A program made the position numbers and the translations under genes. Below are positions 1 to 8,500 of a DNA stretch of 45,170 bases, piece after piece. The stretch lies in the IMG/VR virus record IMGVR_UViG_3300037487_000837, positions 1-45,170 of that record. The stretch is one strand, 5' to 3'. Source of the DNA: a virus. The notes beneath the pieces were generated by a model. The model was given only the letters and a program-made list of their open reading frames with translations, was not told the DNA's origin and did not search any database. How positions within the stretch are numbered: position 1 is the first letter of the stretch; the number at the start of each line of letters is the position of its first letter.

Positions 1-13
1 TTGGGGTTGCCAT
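1..13 (-). CDS. 5' end of probable major capsid protein gene (partial)
   Basis: Only the first four codons (MATP) lie in the window, read leftward and cut by the window edge. A strong ribosome binding site (AGGAGGG) sits just upstream on the minus strand, so this is a real start. Its place directly after scaffold and decoration-like genes is where podovirus-type phages keep the major capsid gene. The identity is inferred from gene order only; no capsid sequence is visible. Confidence 0.5.
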
Positions 14-26
14 TTTTTAGCCCTCC

Positions 27-632
27 TTAGATTGACGCTGTTGGATACTTGTAGGCGTGTTCGTTGATACGACACACAGCAACTACATAAGCATCTGTTA
101 GCGATTGGTTAATGTTAGTGGCAAAACCAGTGATTTGGAACTGACCTGTACCTGAACCTTCTAATGCAGCCAAAGATGCATTTGAAAGACCTGTACGAGT
201 AGAACCGCCTGGAGCTAAGAAGCCTGTCCAGTCACATTGTTCGCCCACGGAAGTTTGAACAGAGTCTGTGCCTGGTGTACCTGGGTTGGTATACTGAGCA
301 TCAAACAATGTTTCAGGATCATCGTATACAAAAGCTGAAATTTCTGTAGCTGTTGTGCCACCGATCCAAAATGGTGAGATTGAAGGTTTACCTGTTGAAT
401 CACGATACTCAACACCAGCTAGTGTACCCAAAAGAGTAACTCCACCTGTTGTACCTGTGCGTGAACCATCAGATGTACCAAGTTGAACTGTACCAGCATC
501 TACCAATTTAACTGGGTCACCAGAGAAAATGTTTGTAGCGTAAGTGCTAGCGATTGTGTAAGCCTTAGGACGCATCTGACCACTGTTGTGGTAAGAAGGA
601 ACGAAGCCAAACGGTGCGCTTGTAGAAGACAT
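27..632 (-). CDS. Capsid decoration-like / head-stabilising structural protein
   Basis: A 201-residue protein rich in Gly, Thr and Ser with no charged helical stretches, as expected for a beta-rich virion protein. The N-terminal segment (AFGFVPSYHNSGQMRPKAY-like, then YAT-IFSGDPVKL) resembles a family of phage head proteins found just before the major capsid gene, thought to decorate or stabilise the shell. The start has AAAGGAG upstream. It follows the 180-residue protein and precedes the probable capsid gene by 13 bp. The structural role is supported by position and composition; the decoration function is inferred. Confidence 0.6.
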   Translation of the reverse strand: MSSTSAPFGFVPSYHNSGQMRPKAYTIASTYATNIFSGDPVKLVDAGTVQLGTSDGSRTGTTGGVTLLGTLAGVEYRDSTGKPSISPFWIGGTTATEISAFVYDDPETLFDAQYTNPGTPGTDSVQTSVGEQCDWTGFLAPGGSTRTGLSNASLAALEGSGTGQFQITGFATNINQSLTDAYVVAVCRINEHAYKYPTASI

Positions 633-661
633 ATTGTCTCTCCTTTAATACTAATTTAAGG

Positions 662-1204
662 TTAGGTCAAGTCAAACTGAGCTCGACCTGCATTTTTCCT
701 CAAATCCTGCGTACCATCACCTTCAAACACACGACTGCCAGTGGTCGCTGCTTGCTGCTTAAGGAACTCGGAAGTATCCGTTAGCTTTTCTAGCTCACGC
801 AAAGGGGCATCGTGGTGCGCCTCTTGCATGTACTTCTCATAAAGAGAAAGTGGTAGCTTGAATGCAAGCATCTCATTAACTCCAATAAAGCCAATCCAAT
901 CACCTGTCTTAATAGATGTTGATTCCCAGCCAGGAATATCTTCCGGCTTAATGGCTTCGTAACCAAGCCTCATACGCATATTGATCGTATCTCGCGGGTT
1001 TGTTGTAGTCAACCAGCATACATGGTAACCAGGTATTGTTGGTAGATCAGGAAGTGAAGCTTGGAAGAACTGTTGCCGAAACATATCCAAACGGTCGGAG
1101 TCAGAGATTTCACGATTTTCCGCGACAGCACGATCTACCATCGCACGATCTCCACGACCATCACCTGCAGTTTTCTTTAAACGTTCATCATTTGTATTTG
1201 TCAT
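662..1204 (-). CDS. Conserved phage head-region protein, function unknown
   Basis: A 180-residue soluble protein. The N-terminal third is charged (Asp, Arg, Glu); the middle contains a conserved-looking segment 'GYHVCWLTTTN', then 'MRMRLGYEAI' and 'IGFIGVNEMLAFKLP'; the C-terminus is again charged and helical. A longer reading from 1216 is possible, but GGAG placed 6 bases before the ATG at 1204 favours the shorter start. It lies between scaffold and decoration-like genes in the head cluster, so a role in head assembly or as a minor virion protein is likely. No catalytic motif was recognised. Confidence 0.6.
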   Translation of the reverse strand: MTNTNDERLKKTAGDGRGDRAMVDRAVAENREISDSDRLDMFRQQFFQASLPDLPTIPGYHVCWLTTTNPRDTINMRMRLGYEAIKPEDIPGWESTSIKTGDWIGFIGVNEMLAFKLPLSLYEKYMQEAHHDAPLRELEKLTDTSEFLKQQAATTGSRVFEGDGTQDLRKNAGRAQFDLT

Positions 1205-1266
1205 TACTTGCTCCATTCAGCAATTGAAAAAATTATATTCCTAATTTGAAATAAAATAAACATATT

Positions 1267-2193
1267 TTAATTTCTATGTTCTTTATCATATTCAGCGTAA
1301 CGCTTAACGTATCGTTGACGTAGTACAGGGTCATCCCACACACCCGCTTCTTGCATTGCTGCTTTACGCTCAGGTGAGATATAGATCTCTTTACGTGTTG
1401 ATGATGGTGCATGCTCACGACCAGAACCTACTGCAGGTCCGCCTGTAGGTTTACGAGCAATAGGCTCTTTAAACTTCTCAGGTAGTCGACGTTTTACACG
1501 GTTGTGTAACTCATCCCAGTAATCTTCAGTACGTGGGTCAAACCCTTCCTGCGCCAATCGTGCATCAATTGCAAGCACAATCGCTGAGTCCTCGTCTTTG
1601 CCTGACGGGTCATACCATTTGTTCTCGGCTAAAAACTCTTTAGCGTAGTGCATGACTTCATTATCAGGAGCTTGTTTATTCTGTGCTGGTTGGTGCGTCT
1701 GTTGTTGCTTAGTCTGAGCAAGCTGTTGCGCTTTAGACATCGCTTGGTCACGATAACGCATCGCTTTAGCAACATCTTCACCATTACCCGCTTCAACAGC
1801 ACGAGCAATGATCTTCTCAGAAGTTTCAACTTCATACGTAGCTTGCTGTATTTGTTGGTCGATCTGACTGATGTTGCTCTGATATGCATGCGTCTCAACA
1901 GCACCAACACGACGCTCTAATTCATCGTTTCGATTTCGTAAGAAGTTAAGCTCTAACTTGTCTCGATTAATCGCTTTATCACGACGTTCTTTTCTATCAC
2001 GCTTTTCATCACGACGTCTTGCTCGGATTGTTTCAATGTCAACGCCTTCTTCGCCGTCTTTTGCTTTAAGGTCGTTCTCTTCATCGTCATCGTCATTCTC
2101 TGCTATATGATCAGCAGGCGTGTCAACGGCTACATACTCTGTGTTCTTACTGTCTTCTTCATCGTCCTCAATTAGTGCATTTTCTTGTGCCAT
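1267..2193 (-). CDS. Scaffolding protein
   Basis: A 308-residue protein with a very acidic N-terminus (runs of Asp/Glu in residues 7-50), a highly charged Arg/Lys/Glu coiled-coil region (about 55-165, including the RRRDEKRDRKERRDK segment), a Gln-rich linker, and a basic C-terminus ending in KRYAEYDKEHRN. This layout, together with its place between portal and capsid genes, is typical of podovirus scaffolding proteins, which organise the procapsid and bind coat protein through a basic C-terminal helix. The start has AAGGAG upstream. Assignment rests on composition and order, not on close sequence recognition. Confidence 0.75.
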   Translation of the reverse strand: MAQENALIEDDEEDSKNTEYVAVDTPADHIAENDDDDEENDLKAKDGEEGVDIETIRARRRDEKRDRKERRDKAINRDKLELNFLRNRNDELERRVGAVETHAYQSNISQIDQQIQQATYEVETSEKIIARAVEAGNGEDVAKAMRYRDQAMSKAQQLAQTKQQQTHQPAQNKQAPDNEVMHYAKEFLAENKWYDPSGKDEDSAIVLAIDARLAQEGFDPRTEDYWDELHNRVKRRLPEKFKEPIARKPTGGPAVGSGREHAPSSTRKEIYISPERKAAMQEAGVWDDPVLRQRYVKRYAEYDKEHRN

Positions 2194-2211
2194 ATCTAGC
2201 TCCTTAGTCAG

Positions 2212-2610
2212 CTATAAGAAAGCACGAATAGCCAATGGGTCAGCTGTTACTCGACCTATTAGATCCGTGTCTTTAAAGATTACAAACATTGCGGTCGTTT
2301 CCTTATCAATAGGAACTTCCCATCGATCACCGCCGTACTTAGCGACTCGTACAAAATCGCCCTTCTCGCACCAAGCACCCTCAGGCCATAACTCCATTGT
2401 ATTGCGGTTCTTGAATGCTAATGGTCCCATCGTGACTACTCGACCAACCTGCGTGTTCCACTTCTCGGTCTCTGTAGTATCACTTGATAAAATAATACCG
2501 CCTGCTGTTGTAAGTTTCGGCGCTCTAATCTGTACTAAGACATAGCTACCAAACGGTACTATGCCTGGGTCTGCGTTAGGGAACGCATCATTCAGCGTTT
2601 GTTCAGACAT
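2212..2610 (-). CDS. GroES-like co-chaperonin
   Basis: A 132-residue protein with the Cpn10 signature order: 'PFGSYVLVQI', then 'TAGGIILSSDT' (equivalent to the GroES T-x-GGI-L mobile-loop segment), 'GRVVTMGP', 'KGDFVRVAKYGG', and a C-terminal 'FVIFKDTDLIGRV'. Cpn10 proteins cap the GroEL chamber; phage versions such as T4 gp31 replace or modify host GroES to fold the capsid protein. It lies in the head cluster between portal and scaffold, which fits capsid folding. Three ATGs are stacked; AGAGG placed 6 bases before the third favours the start at 2610. It overlaps the end of the preceding 60-residue gene. Confidence 0.85.
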   Translation of the reverse strand: MSEQTLNDAFPNADPGIVPFGSYVLVQIRAPKLTTAGGIILSSDTTETEKWNTQVGRVVTMGPLAFKNRNTMELWPEGAWCEKGDFVRVAKYGGDRWEVPIDKETTAMFVIFKDTDLIGRVTADPLAIRAFL

Positions 2611-2785
2611 CATCATCCTCTTTATTTGTTGATAAAATTATTTCTACAGCACGCTCTAGTCCAGCGTACATTCCCACCATGCGTCCGTACTCGAACACAT
2701 CATGTGAACTCGGTGTCCGCATCGCAGTCGTTGCTACTTCTGACTGCGCTTGCGTTAATAAATTTAAGATCTTGTCAATGTTCAT
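2603..2785 (-). CDS. Small head-cluster protein, function unknown
   Basis: A 60-residue, helical, mildly acidic protein (MNIDKILNLLTQ...) ending in a Glu-Asp-rich tail. It overlaps the stop of the upstream 41-residue gene (ATGA) and its own end overlaps the co-chaperonin start, so translation is probably coupled. No family recognised. Confidence 0.6.
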   Translation of the reverse strand: MNIDKILNLLTQAQSEVATTAMRTPSSHDVFEYGRMVGMYAGLERAVEIILSTNKEDDDV

Positions 2786-2907
2786 GCTGGGATTGGTTTA
2801 GTAACAGGTGCTGTCCCAGGTAATGTCTTGCCGTTTAAGTTAGCACCCATTGCCATGCGTTGGTGCTGTGATACTGCTTGTGAATCTTTTTGATTAGGTG
2901 TTGCCAT
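2782..2907 (-). CDS. 41-residue small protein, function unknown
   Basis: A short gene (starts MATPNQKDSQAVSQHQR) between portal and the 60-residue gene. It has a good ribosome binding site (AAGGAG, 7 bases before the ATG), stays open for 41 codons, and its stop overlaps the next ATG. The product is polar with a Pro/Thr-rich C-terminal half and no membrane segment. Translation looks real; the function is unknown. Confidence 0.6.
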   Translation of the reverse strand: MATPNQKDSQAVSQHQRMAMGANLNGKTLPGTAPVTKPIPA

Positions 2908-2918
2908 TTTGTTTCTCC

Positions 2919-5504
2919 TTATGGATTAGGGTTTGGGTTAATACCTGTACCTGTAGTCATGCCGATCTTCTCGCCACTTAGTACTTCTACTGCCGCCAGC
3001 TCTTTAGCAGTTTTATTGTCTTCTTGGTTCATCTGCAAGCGTGCTGCTAGATCTGCTTGCTTACGTGCATCTTCACGGTCTTGTTTAAGCATCTCAGTTT
3101 GCATAGTGAGTTGCGCTTGGCGTTGTTGTAACTCAGCCTGCACTGCATCACGTTGCTGTTGTGTTTGTAGTTGTGCTTGATCACGTTGCTGTTGCACTTG
3201 TAGCTTCATTTGCTCAGTTTGTTGTGACGCCTGTAGCTTCATTTGATCAGACTGTAGTCTCGCCTGGTCAGACTGTGCACGTTGTTGTAGCGCCTGTTTC
3301 TGTATGTCTGCGTTCATTTGAGCGACAGCCATGGTTGGATCTTGTGGCCCTTGCCCTTGCATTGACATCACTTGTTGCTCAAGTTGTGGCATGATCTGAG
3401 CCATTGAGCCTAACTGTTGCTCAATTACTCTCAAGACTTGCGTTATTACTTGGACTTCTTTCTCTGAACTATCATCAATCATTTGGCTATCTTGTGCACT
3501 GTTAATAGCAGCATGTGCCTCTGCTAAGTAGTACTGAATAATATGATCACGTAAATGAGTGATAATCAAAGGTAGATAAGTACGTGCAATGACTGGATTC
3601 TGCCCAAACAACGGACTTTGTAAGTATGACATGTGCACATGAAGGTGCGCAATGTGATCTTGCTGTGGTAATACTAGGATTGGTCGTCCCATCGAGGCTG
3701 CCGCGTTCTCAGAGACAGGATCCATGTCTGACGGCTCTAGTTTCTCAACCAATAGCTCCTCAGAGTTAGGGATCTTGAGCTGTTTAAGGAACATCTCCTC
3801 GACTTTACGAATGTCATATACCTGTGGTAGCACCATTGCGCGTTGCTGTACTGCCTGAATCTGTGCAAATCGCTGTGTTTCACTGAAAATAGCTGGATCT
3901 GAGACAGGAATAACGTCCATCGGACCGTCAAAGTCACTCGGATCGACCATTTTCTCGCCAATTTCGTCTTTAACCATGTCCTCGGTGAGGTATGCGCTGT
4001 TCAAACGATGCATTACCTTCAATACTTGACCCATGGAGTTGTGCAATCTGCTATGAATCGAGCTAAATACCACCATACCTTGCTCAATTAACGCAAGAGT
4101 CGTGCCTACTGGTGCATTTGGGTTCTGGTCGTATAACTTCTCAAAGCTTGTTTGCACTACACCCTTACCTGCATCAACTAAGAAGCCTAGTAACTGCATC
4201 AGCACCGGACTAGGTGGGTTGAATGGGATCGGCATGGCAATCTTACGCACATCATCGATGTTAATACCGCCCTCAATCTCGACGACCTCACAGGGTTGCG
4301 GATTTAGGTTCTGACCGTTAGGCCCACCCTTGAGCTTCAACATCGTTGGAATATTTTGGATGTGCGCTGAGTCTAGCAACGCTCTCAAGGCACCAGTTGC
4401 AGCCCCTGATAAGCCACCAATCATGTGCGTTAATCCAATCGGATAAGCACCGCGCCATGGTATGAATGGGAACTCAACCATATTAGTTAAGTTAGCACGT
4501 GTCTCGTCATCTACTGCCCAGTTACGATACACCGCCAAGCACTTGCCTGTTGCCTTGTCGACCGAGATTAAGTACGGATCAAACTCATCGCCCTCTAAGT
4601 CAGCGTGTGTGTCAATCTCAAAGATCGTGCGTAGTCCGTCCTCGTTGTATGAGTTGTCCTCACGTCCCTCAATCTTGTCATTCGCCTTAGATGCTTTAGA
4701 GTACTCAATCTCATCAGGTAGACCTAGATCAACGTCACGGTACATGCCAGTGCTTACACGCTTCTCGTACTCATACTCAGTCACATACTGCACATGTGTC
4801 TTACGTTCAGCTGAGTAGTAGTTAGAGGCCGCGAAAGGTAGATACACGTCATCAACCGGTACGAACTCACTGGTGATGCGGTTCTTAGAGTGGTCAAAGT
4901 AAAGCTTGAGGTACTGCACGCCACCTAATGGTAGCTGTGTAAATAGTTGTTCAAGGTCAGAGCGGAACTCAGGCATCTGCTCAGTGAGTTGCCAGTTCAT
5001 GTAGTCAGCCTTACGCTCAGCCTTCTCTAGCTTCTTAACGTCCTTCTTACCGATGATCTTAGTGCGTACTGGGCCGTGTGGTGGGAATAGCTCCTTCATC
5101 GCCCGTGCTGAGAAGTCAACGCATGCCTCAGTCATCATTGGGTGCACAACCTTGTTAGCACCTGTGAACTGTGCACCACCTGGTGCATCATCGCCTAGAC
5201 CGGTACGACGGATGCCTTCTTCGTACTGCTCATCACGCTTCTTACGAGCTTCCTTGTCACGCTCGATCTTATCTAACAGATCCTCAACAAGTGTGTTTAA
5301 CAGCTTAGTGTCAATGTCCTCTACGATGTTGGCAAAGTGTTCTAGTTGCGTAGCTCGATCTTGCTCATTGTCTAAAGCAACCATCGCGCCACCATCATCG
5401 GTATCCGTTACGCCCGTGTCTTCCTCTTCAAGCTCAACGTTCTCACCCTTGTCGGTTTGATCTTCGCCTAGTATCTCTTCGTCAGCGCTAATTTTTTTAG
5501 CCAT
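2919..5504 (-). CDS. Portal protein
   Basis: An 861-residue protein forming the ring at the capsid vertex through which DNA enters and leaves. The N-terminus is acidic; the core (about 80-600) has segments typical of large podovirus (P22-like) portals: 'FSARAMKELFPPHGPVRTKI', 'EFPFIPWRGAYPIG', 'ALRALLDSAHIQNIP' and 'SDPAIFSETQRFAQIQAVQQ'. From about residue 690 it becomes a long Gln-rich coiled coil (repeated QMKLQ and QQQRD units), comparable to the barrel/crown extension of P22-type portals. GGAG 6 bases before the ATG at 5504 and an 8-base overlap with the upstream gene support this start over an ATG at 5525. It lies between the 1679-residue gene and the head genes. Confidence 0.85.
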   Translation of the reverse strand: MAKKISADEEILGEDQTDKGENVELEEEDTGVTDTDDGGAMVALDNEQDRATQLEHFANIVEDIDTKLLNTLVEDLLDKIERDKEARKKRDEQYEEGIRRTGLGDDAPGGAQFTGANKVVHPMMTEACVDFSARAMKELFPPHGPVRTKIIGKKDVKKLEKAERKADYMNWQLTEQMPEFRSDLEQLFTQLPLGGVQYLKLYFDHSKNRITSEFVPVDDVYLPFAASNYYSAERKTHVQYVTEYEYEKRVSTGMYRDVDLGLPDEIEYSKASKANDKIEGREDNSYNEDGLRTIFEIDTHADLEGDEFDPYLISVDKATGKCLAVYRNWAVDDETRANLTNMVEFPFIPWRGAYPIGLTHMIGGLSGAATGALRALLDSAHIQNIPTMLKLKGGPNGQNLNPQPCEVVEIEGGINIDDVRKIAMPIPFNPPSPVLMQLLGFLVDAGKGVVQTSFEKLYDQNPNAPVGTTLALIEQGMVVFSSIHSRLHNSMGQVLKVMHRLNSAYLTEDMVKDEIGEKMVDPSDFDGPMDVIPVSDPAIFSETQRFAQIQAVQQRAMVLPQVYDIRKVEEMFLKQLKIPNSEELLVEKLEPSDMDPVSENAAASMGRPILVLPQQDHIAHLHVHMSYLQSPLFGQNPVIARTYLPLIITHLRDHIIQYYLAEAHAAINSAQDSQMIDDSSEKEVQVITQVLRVIEQQLGSMAQIMPQLEQQVMSMQGQGPQDPTMAVAQMNADIQKQALQQRAQSDQARLQSDQMKLQASQQTEQMKLQVQQQRDQAQLQTQQQRDAVQAELQQRQAQLTMQTEMLKQDREDARKQADLAARLQMNQEDNKTAKELAAVEVLSGEKIGMTTGTGINPNPNP

Positions 5505-8500
5505 GTGTTGCTCCAAGTAGTTCATCTGCTAATCTATCTATATGCCGGTCGTCATAGTCTACTACACCACCTGCCGCAAAGCGTTTGCTATAGCTTATGC
5601 CTTTGTATGCAGGAGACATATCGACTCTCCATGATGACTGTTCTTTCGGGTTTGTGCGTGTAAGTGACACTGCTTTTTCACGAGGTCTCTTGCTTAATCC
5701 GTATTGTATACCTTCGTCAGTGTTATAACGTGCTCGTAACTCACTAATGTCATGAGGCTTAATTGTAGATCCTGGTAACTTAACAATAGAGCCTGACGCC
5801 GTAATACCTATCCCATATTTGCTAAACAGGTCCGCATCAGCATCGACTGCAAGCAAATCACGACCAGAAGGTCGAATATGAACATCACCACCGTCTTCCA
5901 TTCGTACAATGCCACCTTTGGCAAACCCAGCATCAGGCGCACTTACGAGCTCTTGTGCTCTGGTCGTCAACAACCGTTCCATCTCGCGGAATTGCTCATT
6001 GGTGAATGTAGTCCGTTCGTTGTGGATATAGTCAGCCATTTGTTGTAATACGTCTAGACTAGGTGCAGTCATAATGCCTTCACTAATAACACGTACTGCG
6101 GCAACTTGTTGAGTTGTCGGAGCAGGAAGTGCTGCTTGAGCTGGTGTGTGCGCTGCTTGAGCATTGTTTAATTCTTGCTGTGTTAAATTCTGCTGTGTTA
6201 AATTCTGCTGTCTTGTTGCAAGCTCTTCAGACAATGTTCCTAAAGTGTCAATGCTTAATTCTGCACCTAAATCGTCCATATAGCGTCTGATGGCATTCAG
6301 TCCTTGAGCCTCAGTCGCATTTCCTATCATCTCCCGAATTTGGGTTACATGAGCTTGCTCTGCTGGTGGAAGTGCTTGAACGTTAGCTGGGTGAATAGTA
6401 TCAAGATGCGCACGAACTTCGTGTATTAACGGGTCTGGCAACCCACGTATGCCGAACACATCTTCAGCAGTTGTCCTTCTGCCTATGAGATATGCCAACA
6501 AAGTAGGCGGTATGTCTGGGTTAAGCCTTGCAATTCTGTTAGCTATTTCAGCAGGCGTCTCTGCACCAGTGAAAGGTATAACATGAGGTCTTGCATTTGC
6601 GATGATCTCATCAGTAAGCGTATCAGTTCGTGCATACTGATCCATGTCTGGTCTTACCAACTGGGTCAAAGAGCTTAATTCATTGACAAGATCTGCCATT
6701 GCCGGTGCTGGTGCAGGCAACGTCATTGGAGGGTCTGGCTCCCAATCACCTGCTAGCTGCTCATTCTCTAATTGAGCACGGACTGTTTCTCTTAGACTTG
6801 GAATGCCGTTATAGTCATCTGGTGACATGCTATTAACGAAGTCTATAGCCCAGTCATCAGGTGCAGCAATTCCTTGTTCTCTAGCCCAGTCTGTCAGATG
6901 TTGAGTAATGTCGATGTCTTCCATATTGTTGATGTAGTGTGTTATGTCTGCATTTGATACAGTAAACAGCGGCTGATTAGCTACTGCAGGTGCATTTGCA
7001 CGTTCTGCTTCTAGTTCAACACGTACTGCATTTCTTACCCAAGGTATTGTGTCCCAGTCACCGTCTCTATCTTGCACTGCCTCTATTCTATTATCTGTCC
7101 AACCATTCTGCTCACCATATTCACGTATAATGTTTTCTATGTGCGCAGATTGGCCTGGGTCCATATCATTAATGTATTCGTCAATAGTTTGTTCAGATAT
7201 AGGAATGTTGTTAGCTATTTCATATGCAGCAAGTGCGTCTGGGTCATTAGGTATTGCAAGCGTATTAGCACGTGCATTAAGATGTGCAATCTCGTTGTCA
7301 ATCTCTTGTACGAGATCATCAAAGTTACCTGGAAGTACGTGTCTTAATGGCCCTGCAGGAGTAGGGTTTGTTAGTTCGTCTCGCAGAAACGTTAATCGTT
7401 CCGCTGAAAGATTTGGAATACGTAGTGCTTCTCGCACCATCTGACCTACTTGGTTTTCTAAATTAGACCGTGCGCTACTGTGTATGTCATGCAAATCGTC
7501 TTCCGACAGGTTTTCAGTCCAATGATCATACGCCATCGCGTTTGAATCCAGATCATCCAACACTGCGTTTAACTGAGGTATAGTGCTTGTGTCAGTTGTT
7601 GCAATCTCATGTGCATCAAAGAAGTCTGTAGGCGCAGGTTCTCTACCTCCTGCTATTCGATCAAGAATAGTTGCGCTTGGTGCGGCAGATCTTGTAGCAA
7701 CGGCAACAGACTGAGGCTTCATTGCTTTAACGTCAGCTGTTGTCACAAATCTTGATGTTTCAGGGTGCAAGGTTAAGTAGTCTCTAAGCTCTTGCTCTTT
7801 CATGCCTGCATCACGAGCTACATAGTACTGATGTTCAGGTACTTTTAGATCATATACGCCGTTCTTAACGAGGTTGCTACCTGGGCTCTTAATTGTCGTT
7901 GCTATACTGTTTAAGTAGTCTCTAAGCGCAGGTATTCCTTTAGGGTCCATTGCACCATTCTTAACGCCACTCACAAAGTCAAGATCGAACAACCCATTAC
8001 CACTTGGTACTCTCTTCACGGTGACGACTGGTTTACCTGTTGCTGTGTCTCTAATACTTGCGACATGAGCCCCGTTTCGCATAATCTGATCCATCTCATT
8101 GCTCACAGGCCCTCTAATGCCGTCTCTCATCTTGCCTGTTGCAGGATCCCATATACCAAAATGATCACCATTCTCGATGCCACCGGACCCTACACAGTGC
8201 TTAAGAATGTCTGAGTCAATACTTAGTCCTTTGCCTAGCTCTTCAGCTGACATGCTAGGGTCAAACTCAATAGCAGCGTAGTTACCGAATATCTTATCCG
8301 CCGGCGCTGCATTAACGTAGCTCATGTAGTTTGAATTCGTAAGCTCTTTTCGGTTGGCTTCTGCGATTTCTTTGTCGTCTCTAGTCTTCTTAAGGTCAAT
8401 AGCTTTTTGTCGAATGTACTGAATAGGCGACTTATCTGTTTTGCCTGCGTATATATCATTGGCGTAGTCTCTCATAACATCTTCTAGACCCGTTGCTTTA

